Source: an uncultured Bacilli bacterium
GTDB taxonomy: Bacteria > Bacillota_I > Bacilli_A > RF39 > UBA660
Length of the DNA: 10,611 bases
Reading direction: 5' to 3'
Assembly: GCA_947625395.1 (NCBI GenBank)
Contig: CANQOD010000027.1
Coordinates: 1 to 10,611, forward strand
Numbering within the stretch: the first letter of the stretch is position 1; each line of letters begins with the position of its first letter. The notes below the pieces were generated by a model. It searched no databases. It was not told the DNA's origin and saw only the letters and a list, made by a program, of their open reading frames with translations. Below, piece by piece: positions 1-6,204 of this stretch. Both the position numbers and the translations under genes were made by a program.

Positions 1-94
1 GCATCACCAGCCTATTATTATCAGCTTTGATATCCTCACAAAACAAATTTCATAAACTAAAAAGAACACAGTAAGTGAAAAATTTTCCTTTTTT

Positions 95-122
95 ATCAAA
101 AAATAGGACTTTCTTCCTATTT
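95..122 (-). terminator. Intrinsic terminator of the ftsW-like gene
   Basis: On the minus strand an 8-bp perfect stem (AAATAGGA / TCCTATTT, arms 115-122 and 101-108) with a 6-nt loop is followed by a run of six T. The TAG stop codon of the ftsW-like gene (117-119) lies inside the first arm. The stem is AT-rich, so strength is moderate. Confidence 0.6.
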
Positions 123-1256
123 CGCATGTGCTGTTTTACGAAGACCCGTTTCAACAGCCACTCTTTGTACAAGAGTTAAAGCGATCACCAATGATAACGT
201 AAAACTACCCCCATAACTCATAAATGGAAGTCCCACACCCGTTAATGGAATCAGCCCCATAATGCCTAATAAATTCACGGCAATATGCAAAAAGATGTAA
301 ATCAAAACCCCGTAGCACAAAACTGCTCCTCGTTCCGTATAACTGCGTTTGCCAATAAGATAAATTCGCCACAAAACAAATAAATAAGAAAGCAACAATA
401 AAATACCTGTAAGGGCGCCAAGTTCTTCCACAATCACAGCAAAGATAAAATCGGTATAAGGTTCATCTAAATAAAGATATTTTTGTGTACTATTCCCAAG
501 TCCTACACCCGTCAAGCCGCCATTATTCATCGCAATATAACCATTACAAACCTGTCCTCCAGTACTCAATAGTCGCGAACAAGGATTTTGAAAATGGAGT
601 CGTTCCAATTGTCTTGAATGCACCAACGTTTTACCATTGGTTATGAAAACCAAACAGACAATCGCTACAAGTCCTATACCCGTTAAGAGAATTTTATTCT
701 TGATTCCTTTCGGAATCGGTTCCATAAAAAAGACAGCAATCACAATCAAACTATAAATAATGGCAGTTCCAAGGTCAGGCTGAAAAATAATTAAAAAAGC
801 AATCAAACCACCAATAATTAAGGGAAAGAAACAAGTCCAAAAATGATTAAGTTTATTGGCATGCGTTTCGTAGTAACGCGTCATCCAAATGAGCATAATC
901 ATTTTAGCAAATTCACTCGGTTGAATGGAAATAGGTCCAAAGTCAAACCAAGAAATCGCCTGATTTTGTGCCTTTCCATAAATTAAAAGGGCTACTAAAG
1001 ATGCAGTAATGCCGATTAAAAAAAGATGAGAAACCATCCCATAGACTTTGGTATTAAAACGAATCATAATAAAAGAAACGATGAAAGAACCACCTAAAAA
1101 GATTGCTTGCTTAATAAAATAGTTATAAGGGCTGACAGCTCTTGTCATATAAGCAGTCACATTCGAAGCAGAAAAAACCATCACAAGACCACAGATAAAT
1201 AAAAGAATTGACATCAATAAAAGTGGCTTATCAATGTTTTTAACAATCTTCCGCAT
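117..1256 (-). CDS. ftsW: FtsW-type SEDS peptidoglycan glycosyltransferase
   Basis: Polytopic membrane protein of the FtsW/RodA/SpoVE (SEDS) family. Known members polymerise lipid II into glycan strands together with a class B penicillin-binding protein. Motifs (379-aa numbering): WFDFGPISIQPSEFAK at 103-118, FQPDLGTA at 158-165, YTDFIFA with the expected catalytic Asp at 269, and GLIPLTGVGLPFMSYGGS at 334-351. The GVGLGNSTQKYLYL stretch before the Asp motif reads more like FtsW/SpoVE than RodA, but the paralogue is not certain. The large extracellular loop holds two cysteines (226 and 237). Start: an in-frame ATG lies 27 bases upstream, but an AGGAGGG ribosome binding site sits 6 bases before the chosen ATG, and the predicted transcription start (about 1272) falls downstream of the longer start. 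The gene is a single-gene unit, divergent from the YjcZ-like gene. Confidence 0.92.
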   Translation of the reverse strand: MRKIVKNIDKPLLLMSILLFICGLVMVFSASNVTAYMTRAVSPYNYFIKQAIFLGGSFIVSFIMIRFNTKVYGMVSHLFLIGITASLVALLIYGKAQNQAISWFDFGPISIQPSEFAKMIMLIWMTRYYETHANKLNHFWTCFFPLIIGGLIAFLIIFQPDLGTAIIYSLIVIAVFFMEPIPKGIKNKILLTGIGLVAIVCLVFITNGKTLVHSRQLERLHFQNPCSRLLSTGGQVCNGYIAMNNGGLTGVGLGNSTQKYLYLDEPYTDFIFAVIVEELGALTGILLLLSYLFVLWRIYLIGKRSYTERGAVLCYGVLIYIFLHIAVNLLGIMGLIPLTGVGLPFMSYGGSFTLSLVIALTLVQRVAVETGLRKTAHAK

Positions 1257-1262
1257 CTTCTT

Positions 1263-1269
1263 CCCTCCT
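1263..1269 (-). promoter_or_regulatory. Ribosome binding site fixing the ftsW start
   Basis: AGGAGGG on the minus strand, 6 bases before the ATG at 1256. It lies inside the longer open frame and argues against the upstream ATG at 1283. Confidence 0.8.
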
Positions 1270-1278
1270 ATCTTTTTA

Positions 1279-1287
1279 ATCATACCA
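1279..1287 (-). promoter_or_regulatory. Extended -10 promoter of the ftsW-like gene
   Basis: TGG-TATGAT on the minus strand is an extended -10 element. The -35 position 17 bases upstream (TGCCCA) is poor. Expected transcription start is near 1272, giving a leader of about 16 bases that just includes the ribosome binding site. Confidence 0.55.
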
Positions 1288-1347
1288 TAAATGAAGTCAT
1301 TTGGGCAGACTTTCTTTGTGAATTGACAGTTTAGACAAAAATCATGA

Positions 1348-1374
1348 ACACTTTTTAGCTCCCCTCATAACTTA
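1348..1374 (+). promoter_or_regulatory. Possible sigma-K-like promoter of the YjcZ-like gene
   Basis: CATAACTTA (1366-1374) fits the sigma-K -10 form CATAnnnTA, with AC 16 bases upstream (1348-1349) as a minimal -35. No convincing sigma-A pair is present: TTGACA at 1323-1328 has no -10 box at 17-18 bases. The leader would be very short, because the ribosome binding site starts at 1382. The motif is degenerate, so this is a suggestion only. Confidence 0.3.
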
Positions 1375-1395
1375 TAGTAGTAAGGAGGCATGTAG

Positions 1396-1584
1396 ATGTA
1401 CTACTATGGCGGAGGTTCAACTTGTCCTTATTATAGTTGGAATTACAATACTGGTTGGGGCTATGGCGGATATGGTGGCTACGGTGGTTACTATAACCAA
1501 AACTATGGTCAAGGCTATGCAATTATTTTAGTATTATTTATTCTGTTAGTGATTGTAATTGGTGCAAGATGGACAACACGTTAA
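1396..1584 (+). CDS. YjcZ-like tiny Tyr/Gly-rich membrane protein
   Basis: 62 residues. Residues 1-41 are almost all Tyr, Gly, Asn, Trp and Ser, with a GYGGYGGYGGY run at 22-32. A single hydrophobic helix (AIILVLFILLVIVIGA, 42-57) and a short polar tail follow. The helix and size match the YjcZ/tiny transmembrane family of Bacilli, often annotated as sporulation proteins, whose members typically end in a Gly-rich stretch plus an ALIVVLFILLIIV-like helix. Exact function is unknown; a role in the spore or cell surface is inference. AAGGAGG (1382-1388) lies 7 bases before the ATG. An ATG directly followed by TAG (1390-1395) sits in that spacer but is too close to the ribosome binding site to be used well. 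It is the only plus-strand gene here and ends in a strong terminator. Confidence 0.8.
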   Translation: MYYYGGGSTCPYYSWNYNTGWGYGGYGGYGGYYNQNYGQGYAIILVLFILLVIVIGARWTTR

Positions 1585-1611
1585 AAGAAGCTTAGCGCTT
1601 CTTTATTTTTT
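1584..1611 (+). terminator. Intrinsic terminator after the YjcZ-like gene
   Basis: Perfect 8-bp stem AAAGAAGC / GCTTCTTT (1584-1591 and 1597-1604), 5-nt loop, then ATTTTTT. It begins in the last base of the stop codon. It also covers the stop codon of the convergent 119-aa gene and could end that transcript too, although the T tract on that side is only three to four bases. Confidence 0.8.
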
Positions 1612-1962
1612 GGTATATGGTCGTTTTTCCTCTTGGGAGCATGAAAGATTATTCTCTTCTATCTCAGGAAAAAGAAGGTCCTCTTTAGATGGAATTTTAC
1701 GTAAAAACGGTTGTTCATATTTTTGCCAATTCTTCTCTAAGTTCTCTAAGGACTGAGTTAGAGAGCGTTTTGCATCTTGAAAAACGTTCAACGTTAAAAT
1801 CGCCGAAATCCCTTGTTCTGTAATACGATATTCGACCAATTGATCCACGATATCTTCTTGGGTATCCACCGGCTTTAAATAAGTTCCTACTGCATAAGGC
1901 ACTTCATAACTGATTTTCTTTTTAAAAGAAGCACTCTTTTGTATTTTGGTTTCATTCACCAT
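1603..1962 (-). CDS. Hypothetical protein, 119 aa
   Basis: I do not recognise this protein. It is a soluble, charged protein with no signal peptide or membrane segment. The N-terminal half looks like a small mixed fold (YEVPYAVGTYLKPV, then LVEYRITEQGISAILTLNVF). A long amphipathic helix follows (about residues 59-88, DAKRSLTQSLENLEKNWQKY), then a Glu/Lys-rich tail. Start: the open frame can begin at a GTG (1974), but that GTG is part of the AGGTGG ribosome binding site. The ATG at 1962 is 8 bases downstream of it and is preferred. The gene lies 55 bases after def with its own -10 element, and is convergent with the YjcZ-like gene. Confidence 0.65.
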   Translation of the reverse strand: MVNETKIQKSASFKKKISYEVPYAVGTYLKPVDTQEDIVDQLVEYRITEQGISAILTLNVFQDAKRSLTQSLENLEKNWQKYEQPFLRKIPSKEDLLFPEIEENNLSCSQEEKRPYTKK

Positions 1963-1970
1963 TTCAAATC

Positions 1971-1976
1971 CCACCT
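1971..1976 (-). promoter_or_regulatory. Ribosome binding site of the 119-aa gene
   Basis: AGGTGG on the minus strand, 8 bases before the ATG at 1962. It overlaps the alternative GTG start, which makes that start unlikely. Confidence 0.65.
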
Positions 1977-1980
1977 ATCT

Positions 1981-2005
1981 CTTTTTCATTTTATCATATT
2001 TCAAA
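1981..2005 (-). repeat. 25-bp promoter repeat, copy 1
   Basis: Identical over 25 bases to 2602-2626. It contains the extended -10 region TGATAAAAT and lies in the leader of the 119-aa gene, just as copy 2 lies before def. Confidence 0.85.
1988..1996 (-). promoter_or_regulatory. Extended -10 promoter of the 119-aa gene
   Basis: TGA-TAAAAT on the minus strand. The base pattern 17 bases upstream (GCTCTT) does not resemble a -35 box, so activity would rest on the extended -10 element. It lies directly after the T tract of the presumed def terminator. Confidence 0.5.
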
Positions 2006-2028
2006 AGAAAAAGAGCTTTAAATTGCTC
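2003..2028 (-). terminator. Possible weak terminator of def
   Basis: On the minus strand a 4-bp stem (GAGC / GCTC, arms 2025-2028 and 2013-2016) with an 8-nt loop precedes TTTTTCTTTT. The def stop codon lies in the loop. The T tract is good but the stem is short. Confidence 0.35.
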
Positions 2029-2584
2029 GATATTTTTCCTGATTTTTAAAGGGATTTTTCTGATCAATTCGATCAATAAATAAGATACCGTTTAAATGGT
2101 CAATTTCATGTTGAAATGCAATTGATAACTCTTCACGTGCACGAATTCTAATTTTATGGCCATCCATATCGTAACCCTCTACTGTACATCTTGCATAACG
2201 AGGAACAATGCCTTCCACTTCACGATTGACACTTAAACAGCCTTCGCCCAATTCAACATAAATCATTTCTTCTGAATGACTGATGATTTTAGGATTCATC
2301 ACAATATAAGTTTCAAAAGTATGTTTTCCTGTTTCTTCATCAAAGTCAATTTCATTGACAATGGTAATATAGCGTTTAGGTATCCCTAATTGTATCGCTG
2401 CCATCCCCATGCCTGGACGCAAATCATACTTTTCCGCTTTTTCTTCAATTTGACTATCTCGTAAATAGGCAACCATTCTTTTCATTTGGGCTTTATCTTC
2501 TTTCGTTAACGGGAAAGTGACCTCTTCACTAATTTGTCTTAAACGCTTATCTTTCTCATCTAAAATGTCTTTCGTTCTTAACAT
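2018..2584 (-). CDS. def: Peptide deformylase (type II)
   Basis: Removes the formyl group from the N-terminal formyl-methionine of new proteins; cytoplasmic metalloenzyme. All three family motifs are intact in 188 residues: GMGMAAIQ (58-65), EGCLS with metal ligand Cys116 (114-118), and HEIDH (159-163) with metal ligands His159 and His163 and catalytic Glu160. The stretch between motifs 1 and 2, including the insertion around EIDFDEETGKH, and the length (about 183-184 aa in Bacillus and Staphylococcus) fit the type II enzymes of Gram-positive bacteria. GAAGGGA lies 6 bases before the ATG. It has its own promoter and is not next to fmt or priA, its frequent partners elsewhere. Confidence 0.97.
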   Translation of the reverse strand: MLRTKDILDEKDKRLRQISEEVTFPLTKEDKAQMKRMVAYLRDSQIEEKAEKYDLRPGMGMAAIQLGIPKRYITIVNEIDFDEETGKHTFETYIVMNPKIISHSEEMIYVELGEGCLSVNREVEGIVPRYARCTVEGYDMDGHKIRIRAREELSIAFQHEIDHLNGILFIDRIDQKNPFKNQEKYRAI

Positions 2585-2601
2585 CGAATATCCCTTCTTT
2601 G

Positions 2602-2626
2602 CTTTTTCATTTTATCATATTTCAAA
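2602..2626 (-). repeat. 25-bp promoter repeat, copy 2
   Basis: Identical over 25 bases to 1981-2005. It carries the -10 region of the def promoter. Identity ends on both sides of the -10 region, and the -35 boxes differ. Confidence 0.85.
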
Positions 2627-2637
2627 TTCCTTGACCA
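2609..2637 (-). promoter_or_regulatory. Sigma-A promoter of def
   Basis: Minus strand: TGGTCA (2632-2637), 17-base spacer, TAAAAT (2609-2614) with an upstream TGA extension. Expected transcription start is near 2602, leaving a leader of about 18 bases. Confidence 0.6.
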
Positions 2638-2638
2638 G

Positions 2639-3025
2639 TTATCTTTTTAATTGGTAAACATTTCGCGTCAGTTTCTTCATATGATGATAACTTGTCGAAG
2701 TTAAATAACCATAATAACTAAGAGAAACCACATCTTGTTGTTCTGTGAAGAGATTAGCAAACTGATAACGTCCCAATTTCATTTCTCTTACAATCACAAA
2801 CTTTGCTTCTTGCACATAGATGCCTGACGTATTAAAGAAAAGTTTCCCATCTGTCAAAAGTTCATGGTATGGTTGATAAAATTTTTCATTTTTTAATAAT
2901 TGATAACCTTGATTTGGATTCTGTATCACGACATAGTAAGGATACTTATCTTCTCGTCCTTTACGAAAAAGATAAGCCTGACTATCCTGACTACTCTGCC
3001 CATTGATGACTAAGTTTGCCTGCAT
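2639..3025 (-). CDS. Hypothetical protein, 128 aa
   Basis: I do not recognise this protein. It has no signal peptide, membrane helix or metal motif. Alternating hydrophobic and polar stretches (YYVVIQNPNQGYQLL, GKLFFNTSGIYV, AKFVIVREMKLGRYQF) suggest a mostly beta-strand soluble fold, with a basic C-terminus (HHMKKLTRNVYQLKR). Start: the open frame extends to an ATG at 3052, but that base lies upstream of the predicted transcription start (about 3048). AGGGGAG lies 6 bases before the ATG at 3025, so the shorter form is chosen. The strong promoter directly after the smc terminator makes it a separate unit. No terminator is visible before the def promoter, so read-through into def is possible. 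Confidence 0.65.
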   Translation of the reverse strand: MQANLVINGQSSQDSQAYLFRKGREDKYPYYVVIQNPNQGYQLLKNEKFYQPYHELLTDGKLFFNTSGIYVQEAKFVIVREMKLGRYQFANLFTEQQDVVSLSYYGYLTSTSYHHMKKLTRNVYQLKR

Positions 3026-3031
3026 GCATGA

Positions 3032-3038
3032 CTCCCCT
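3032..3038 (-). promoter_or_regulatory. Ribosome binding site fixing the 128-aa start
   Basis: AGGGGAG on the minus strand, 6 bases before the ATG at 3025. A second ATG at 3029, four bases upstream and out of frame, is too close to this site to compete well. Confidence 0.7.
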
Positions 3039-3054
3039 TTTCTAAACGTCATGT

Positions 3055-3083
3055 ATTATAGCATCTTTTCTTCTTTTTGGCAA
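3055..3083 (-). promoter_or_regulatory. Strong sigma-A promoter of the 128-aa gene
   Basis: Minus strand: TTGCCA (3078-3083), 17-base spacer, perfect TATAAT (3055-3060) with a TGC extension. The -35 box starts in the tail of the smc terminator. Confidence 0.8.
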
Positions 3084-3105
3084 GAAAAAACACCAAAACG
3101 GTGTT
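3081..3105 (-). terminator. Intrinsic terminator of smc
   Basis: Minus strand: 6-bp stem AACACC / GGTGTT (arms 3100-3105 and 3089-3094), loop GTTTT, then TTTTCTTG. The stop codon TAA overlaps the first arm. Confidence 0.75.
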
Positions 3106-6058
3106 ATAAAAGCTCTTCCTGATTTTCCAGTTTCACACTGACAAGTTTTGAAACGCCAGATTCTTGCATTGTAATCCCATAAAGAGTATCCGCATATTCC
3201 ATTGTTTTTTTCTTATGAGTAATAATTAAAAATTGCGTTTTATTTTTATAATGGCTTAAATAAGTACCAAATTGGGCAACATTGGCCTCGTCAAGCGCTG
3301 CTTCGACTTCGTCAAATAAACAAAATGGCAATTTTCGAACATTCAAAATGGCAAATAATAAACTAATTGCTGTCAATGTTTTCTCTCCACCTGATAACAA
3401 AGAAATCGTGGACAATTTTTTTCCAGGAGGACAAGCAATAATATCAATGCCCGTTGAAAGTAAATGTTCTTTATCGGTCAATACTAAGTCTGCTGTACCA
3501 CCATGGAAAAGCTCTTTGAAGACTTTTTGGAATTCCTTTTGAATGGCATTAAATGTCTTCAAAAATTCTTCCTGCATCACCTCATCCATCTCTTTCATAA
3601 TTTCAAGAAGCGTGCTTTCGGCTTTGGCCAAATCTTCCCGTTGATGAATTAAAAACTCATATCGCATGCTCACACGCTCATATTCATCAATCGCTTCTAA
3701 GTTCACCATGCCAATTTGCTTTAAGATTTCTTTATGATAAAGCACTTTTTTTCGTGCTTCTTCTACATCAATAGTCATAGGATAATTGCGGTGCGCAAAT
3801 TCATAGGTCATGCTATATTCTTCGCTTAATGTTTTCAAGAGCTGGTCAATCTGTAAAGAAAGCTCATTATTTTTGAGTAAAATTTTCTGTATTTGTTGTT
3901 CTTTTTCTCGTTGAATTTGTAAGTTCACTTTATTATTGGCTTCCTTAAGAGAGATTCTATCTAAAGTCATGCTTAAGTTTTCTTTGGTGGCTTTACATTT
4001 TAATTCGAGTTCTTCTTTATAAGTTTTCTTTTCTGCATAAGCAGTCAACAATTTCTGTTCTTGCTCTTCGAGTGTGCCATCTAGTTGTCCTTGATATTTC
4101 TCCATATTTCGTTTTTGAAAGATGAGCTGTTCATTTTCTTTTTCGACTTCTTTTTCTTTTCGGGTCAATAAATGAAGTTGTTGTTCTTTTAAAAGCACCA
4201 TGTTGAGAAGATTCTTTTCTGTTTGTTCTACTTTGTCATGGGCAACTTGAATTTCTTTTTGTAAACGCTCTTTCGTCTTCTTAAACGCTTCTTGTTGTTG
4301 TTCAATTTTTTGATATTCTTGTCGCATGGCAAGGACACTTCGATTTTGATACGTGCCACCGCCACTCATAGAACCACCAGCATGAATGACATCCCCATCT
4401 AAAGTAACAATTCGGTAGCGATGATTGCTTTCTTTGGCCAGCAATAAAGCCGCATCCATGTCTTCAGCAATTAACACATTTCCAAACTGATTCTCCATAA
4501 TTTTACGGTACTTTTCATCAAAGGTTAAAACATCACTTAATACATGTAAAAAATGTTTACTTTTTGTTACTTTCTTTTTTGTTTCTTCATCAATATAACG
4601 GCTTTGAATCACTGAAATTGGAAAGAATGTTGCTCGACCACGTTTCATATTCTTCAGATAAGCAATGGCTTCTTTCGCATTTTGTTCCGTTTCAACAACA
4701 ATAAAATTCTTTGAAGAATTAGAAGCAATGTCAAATGCCTTGATGTATTTTTCGTCTGTCGTAACTAAATTGCCAATGGTATCACAAATGCCATGTAAGG
4801 TCGGTGTTTCTAAAATACTACGTACTGCCTGGGGCAGCATACCACCACGTTCTAATTCTTGTTGCAAAGATTCTTTTTGATAAGTCAACTTCATCTGTTC
4901 TCTTTCTAAACGATCGAGTTCATTCTGATGAATCTGTTGTGCATTTTGATTGACTTTTAAATTTTTTTCTAAAATAACAACTTCCTCTTCCGTTTTGGCA
5001 TATTGTTCTTTTAAAGTTTCTATTTCTGTCTTTAAAAGCCGAATGGACTTTTCTGTTTCTTGCTTTTCATCTAGTAAAATCCGAACTTGTTCTTTCAGTT
5101 GATTTTCTTCTTGATGATGTCCATCAGCTGCTTGAATAAGATGCAGTTCTCCTTTTAAACGAGTTACTTCTTCTGTCGCTTTTAAAAGCTCATTTTGAAA
5201 AAAGGTCACATCTTTTTCTAACTTCACTTGTTCTGTCTTATCTTTGGCAATTTCGCTTTCTTGTTGAACCATCTCTGCTTCAATGGTTGCCAGTTCTTTC
5301 TCAAAATGGTCTTTCTCTTTTTCCATCTCTTTTAAACGATTGGAATACGTTTCAATGTCATTGGCAATTAAGGCAATATCTAATTTTTCTAATGCTTCTT
5401 TATTTTCTTGATACCTTTTTGCTGCTTCGCTTTGTCTTTTTAAAGGAGTTACTTGTATTTCTAGTTCCTTAATAATATCTTCCACTCGTTCCATAGACAA
5501 ATGCGTTTTATCTAGCTTTCGAAGCGCTTCTTCTTTTCGTTTTTTATATTTTAAAATTCCTGCAGCTTCTTCAAAAATTTGTCTTCTATCTTCACTTTGA
5601 TTTGATAGAATTCTCATGACTTCTCCTTGACCAATGATACTAAAGGAGCTTTTGCCAACACCACTATCTAATAACAAATCAATAATATCTTTTAAACGGC
5701 AATGCTCATTATTAATAAAATACTCGTTTTCACCCGTACGATAGACTTTTCGTTTGATGGAAACTTCTGTATAAGAAAGGGGCAATACATGGTCCGCATT
5801 ATCAAAGATAAGTTCCACGTATGCTGCATTTAAAGGAGCTCTATTTTTGCTTCCTTGGAAAATGACATCACTCATGCTACCGTCCCCACGAAGACTTTTT
5901 ACAGATTGTTCTCCTAAGACCCAACGAACCGCATCAACAATATTGCTTTTGCCACTTCCATTTGGCCCAACAATACAGGTTGTCCCAGGTTCTAGTGTAA
6001 TTGTAATTTTGTCCGCAAATGATTTGAATCCACTCGTTTTAATTTCCTTTAAATACAT
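3104..6058 (-). CDS. smc: Chromosome segregation protein SMC, short-armed
   Basis: ATPase of the bacterial condensin (SMC-ScpA-ScpB) that compacts the chromosome and helps segregate it. All expected parts are in order in 984 residues: Walker A GPNGSGKS (31-38), Q-loop IIGQGEV (141-147), N-arm coiled coil (about 170-400), hinge (about 405-565, ending in HAGGSMSGGG), C-arm coiled coil (about 575-780), GMVNLEAIDEYERV near 783-796, ABC signature LSGGEK (888-893), and Walker B with D-loop FCLFDEVEAALDEAN (912-926). Bacillus SMC is about 1,186 aa; here both arms look about 100 residues shorter, while head and hinge look intact, so this is not a truncation. AGGGTGA lies 7 bases before the ATG. rnc and ftsY, common neighbours in Bacilli, do not flank it. 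It has its own promoter and terminator. Confidence 0.97.
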   Translation of the reverse strand: MYLKEIKTSGFKSFADKITITLEPGTTCIVGPNGSGKSNIVDAVRWVLGEQSVKSLRGDGSMSDVIFQGSKNRAPLNAAYVELIFDNADHVLPLSYTEVSIKRKVYRTGENEYFINNEHCRLKDIIDLLLDSGVGKSSFSIIGQGEVMRILSNQSEDRRQIFEEAAGILKYKKRKEEALRKLDKTHLSMERVEDIIKELEIQVTPLKRQSEAAKRYQENKEALEKLDIALIANDIETYSNRLKEMEKEKDHFEKELATIEAEMVQQESEIAKDKTEQVKLEKDVTFFQNELLKATEEVTRLKGELHLIQAADGHHQEENQLKEQVRILLDEKQETEKSIRLLKTEIETLKEQYAKTEEEVVILEKNLKVNQNAQQIHQNELDRLEREQMKLTYQKESLQQELERGGMLPQAVRSILETPTLHGICDTIGNLVTTDEKYIKAFDIASNSSKNFIVVETEQNAKEAIAYLKNMKRGRATFFPISVIQSRYIDEETKKKVTKSKHFLHVLSDVLTFDEKYRKIMENQFGNVLIAEDMDAALLLAKESNHRYRIVTLDGDVIHAGGSMSGGGTYQNRSVLAMRQEYQKIEQQQEAFKKTKERLQKEIQVAHDKVEQTEKNLLNMVLLKEQQLHLLTRKEKEVEKENEQLIFQKRNMEKYQGQLDGTLEEQEQKLLTAYAEKKTYKEELELKCKATKENLSMTLDRISLKEANNKVNLQIQREKEQQIQKILLKNNELSLQIDQLLKTLSEEYSMTYEFAHRNYPMTIDVEEARKKVLYHKEILKQIGMVNLEAIDEYERVSMRYEFLIHQREDLAKAESTLLEIMKEMDEVMQEEFLKTFNAIQKEFQKVFKELFHGGTADLVLTDKEHLLSTGIDIIACPPGKKLSTISLLSGGEKTLTAISLLFAILNVRKLPFCLFDEVEAALDEANVAQFGTYLSHYKNKTQFLIITHKKKTMEYADTLYGITMQESGVSKLVSVKLENQEELL

Positions 6059-6087
6059 CTTTGAATCACCCTACCATGTCTTTTAAT

Positions 6088-6116
6088 AGTGTAACAAAAA
6101 TTACAAAACTTGACAA
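6088..6116 (-). promoter_or_regulatory. Sigma-A promoter of smc
   Basis: Minus strand: TTGTCA (6111-6116), 17-base spacer, TACACT (6088-6093) with a TGT extension. Expected transcription start is near 6081, with a leader of about 23 bases. Confidence 0.7.
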
Positions 6117-6160
6117 GTAAATGGCACGGGAAAAGAAGATATTTTCAATCATTTAGAACG

Positions 6161-6204
6161 AAAAAAGAAAAAAAAACGAAAGACCAAAATCTTCTTTCGT
6201 TTTT
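6161..6204 (-). terminator. Strong intrinsic terminator of thyX
   Basis: A 12-bp perfect stem (AAAAACGAAAGA at 6172-6183 pairs with TCTTTCGTTTTT at 6193-6204) with a 9-nt loop is followed on the minus strand by a long T-rich tract (6161-6171). A T tract also follows on the plus strand (ATTTTTTTT), so the hairpin can work both ways. The thyX stop codon overlaps the stem. Confidence 0.85.

Noticed and set aside
1..94. Short open frames on both strands at the left edge, including a plus-strand tail ending near 54 and another ending near 72
   Set aside because: Only 17-23 codons are visible, with no motif, ribosome binding site or terminator to support a gene.
1257..1283. N-terminal extension of the ftsW-like protein (upstream ATG at 1283)
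   Set aside because: The extension spans the ribosome binding site and lies upstream of the predicted transcription start.
1323..1328. TTGACA as the -35 box of the YjcZ-like gene
   Set aside because: No -10 box lies 16-18 bases downstream; the nearest TATA-like sequence is far too distant.
1559..1756. Plus-strand open frame of 65 codons
   Set aside because: Overlaps the end of the YjcZ-like gene, its terminator and the 119-aa gene; no family resemblance.
3282..3542. Plus-strand open frame of 86 codons inside smc, and similar ones at 4665-4880, 5287-5472 and 5847-6086
   Set aside because: Antisense shadows of the SMC coding sequence, which has complete conserved motifs.
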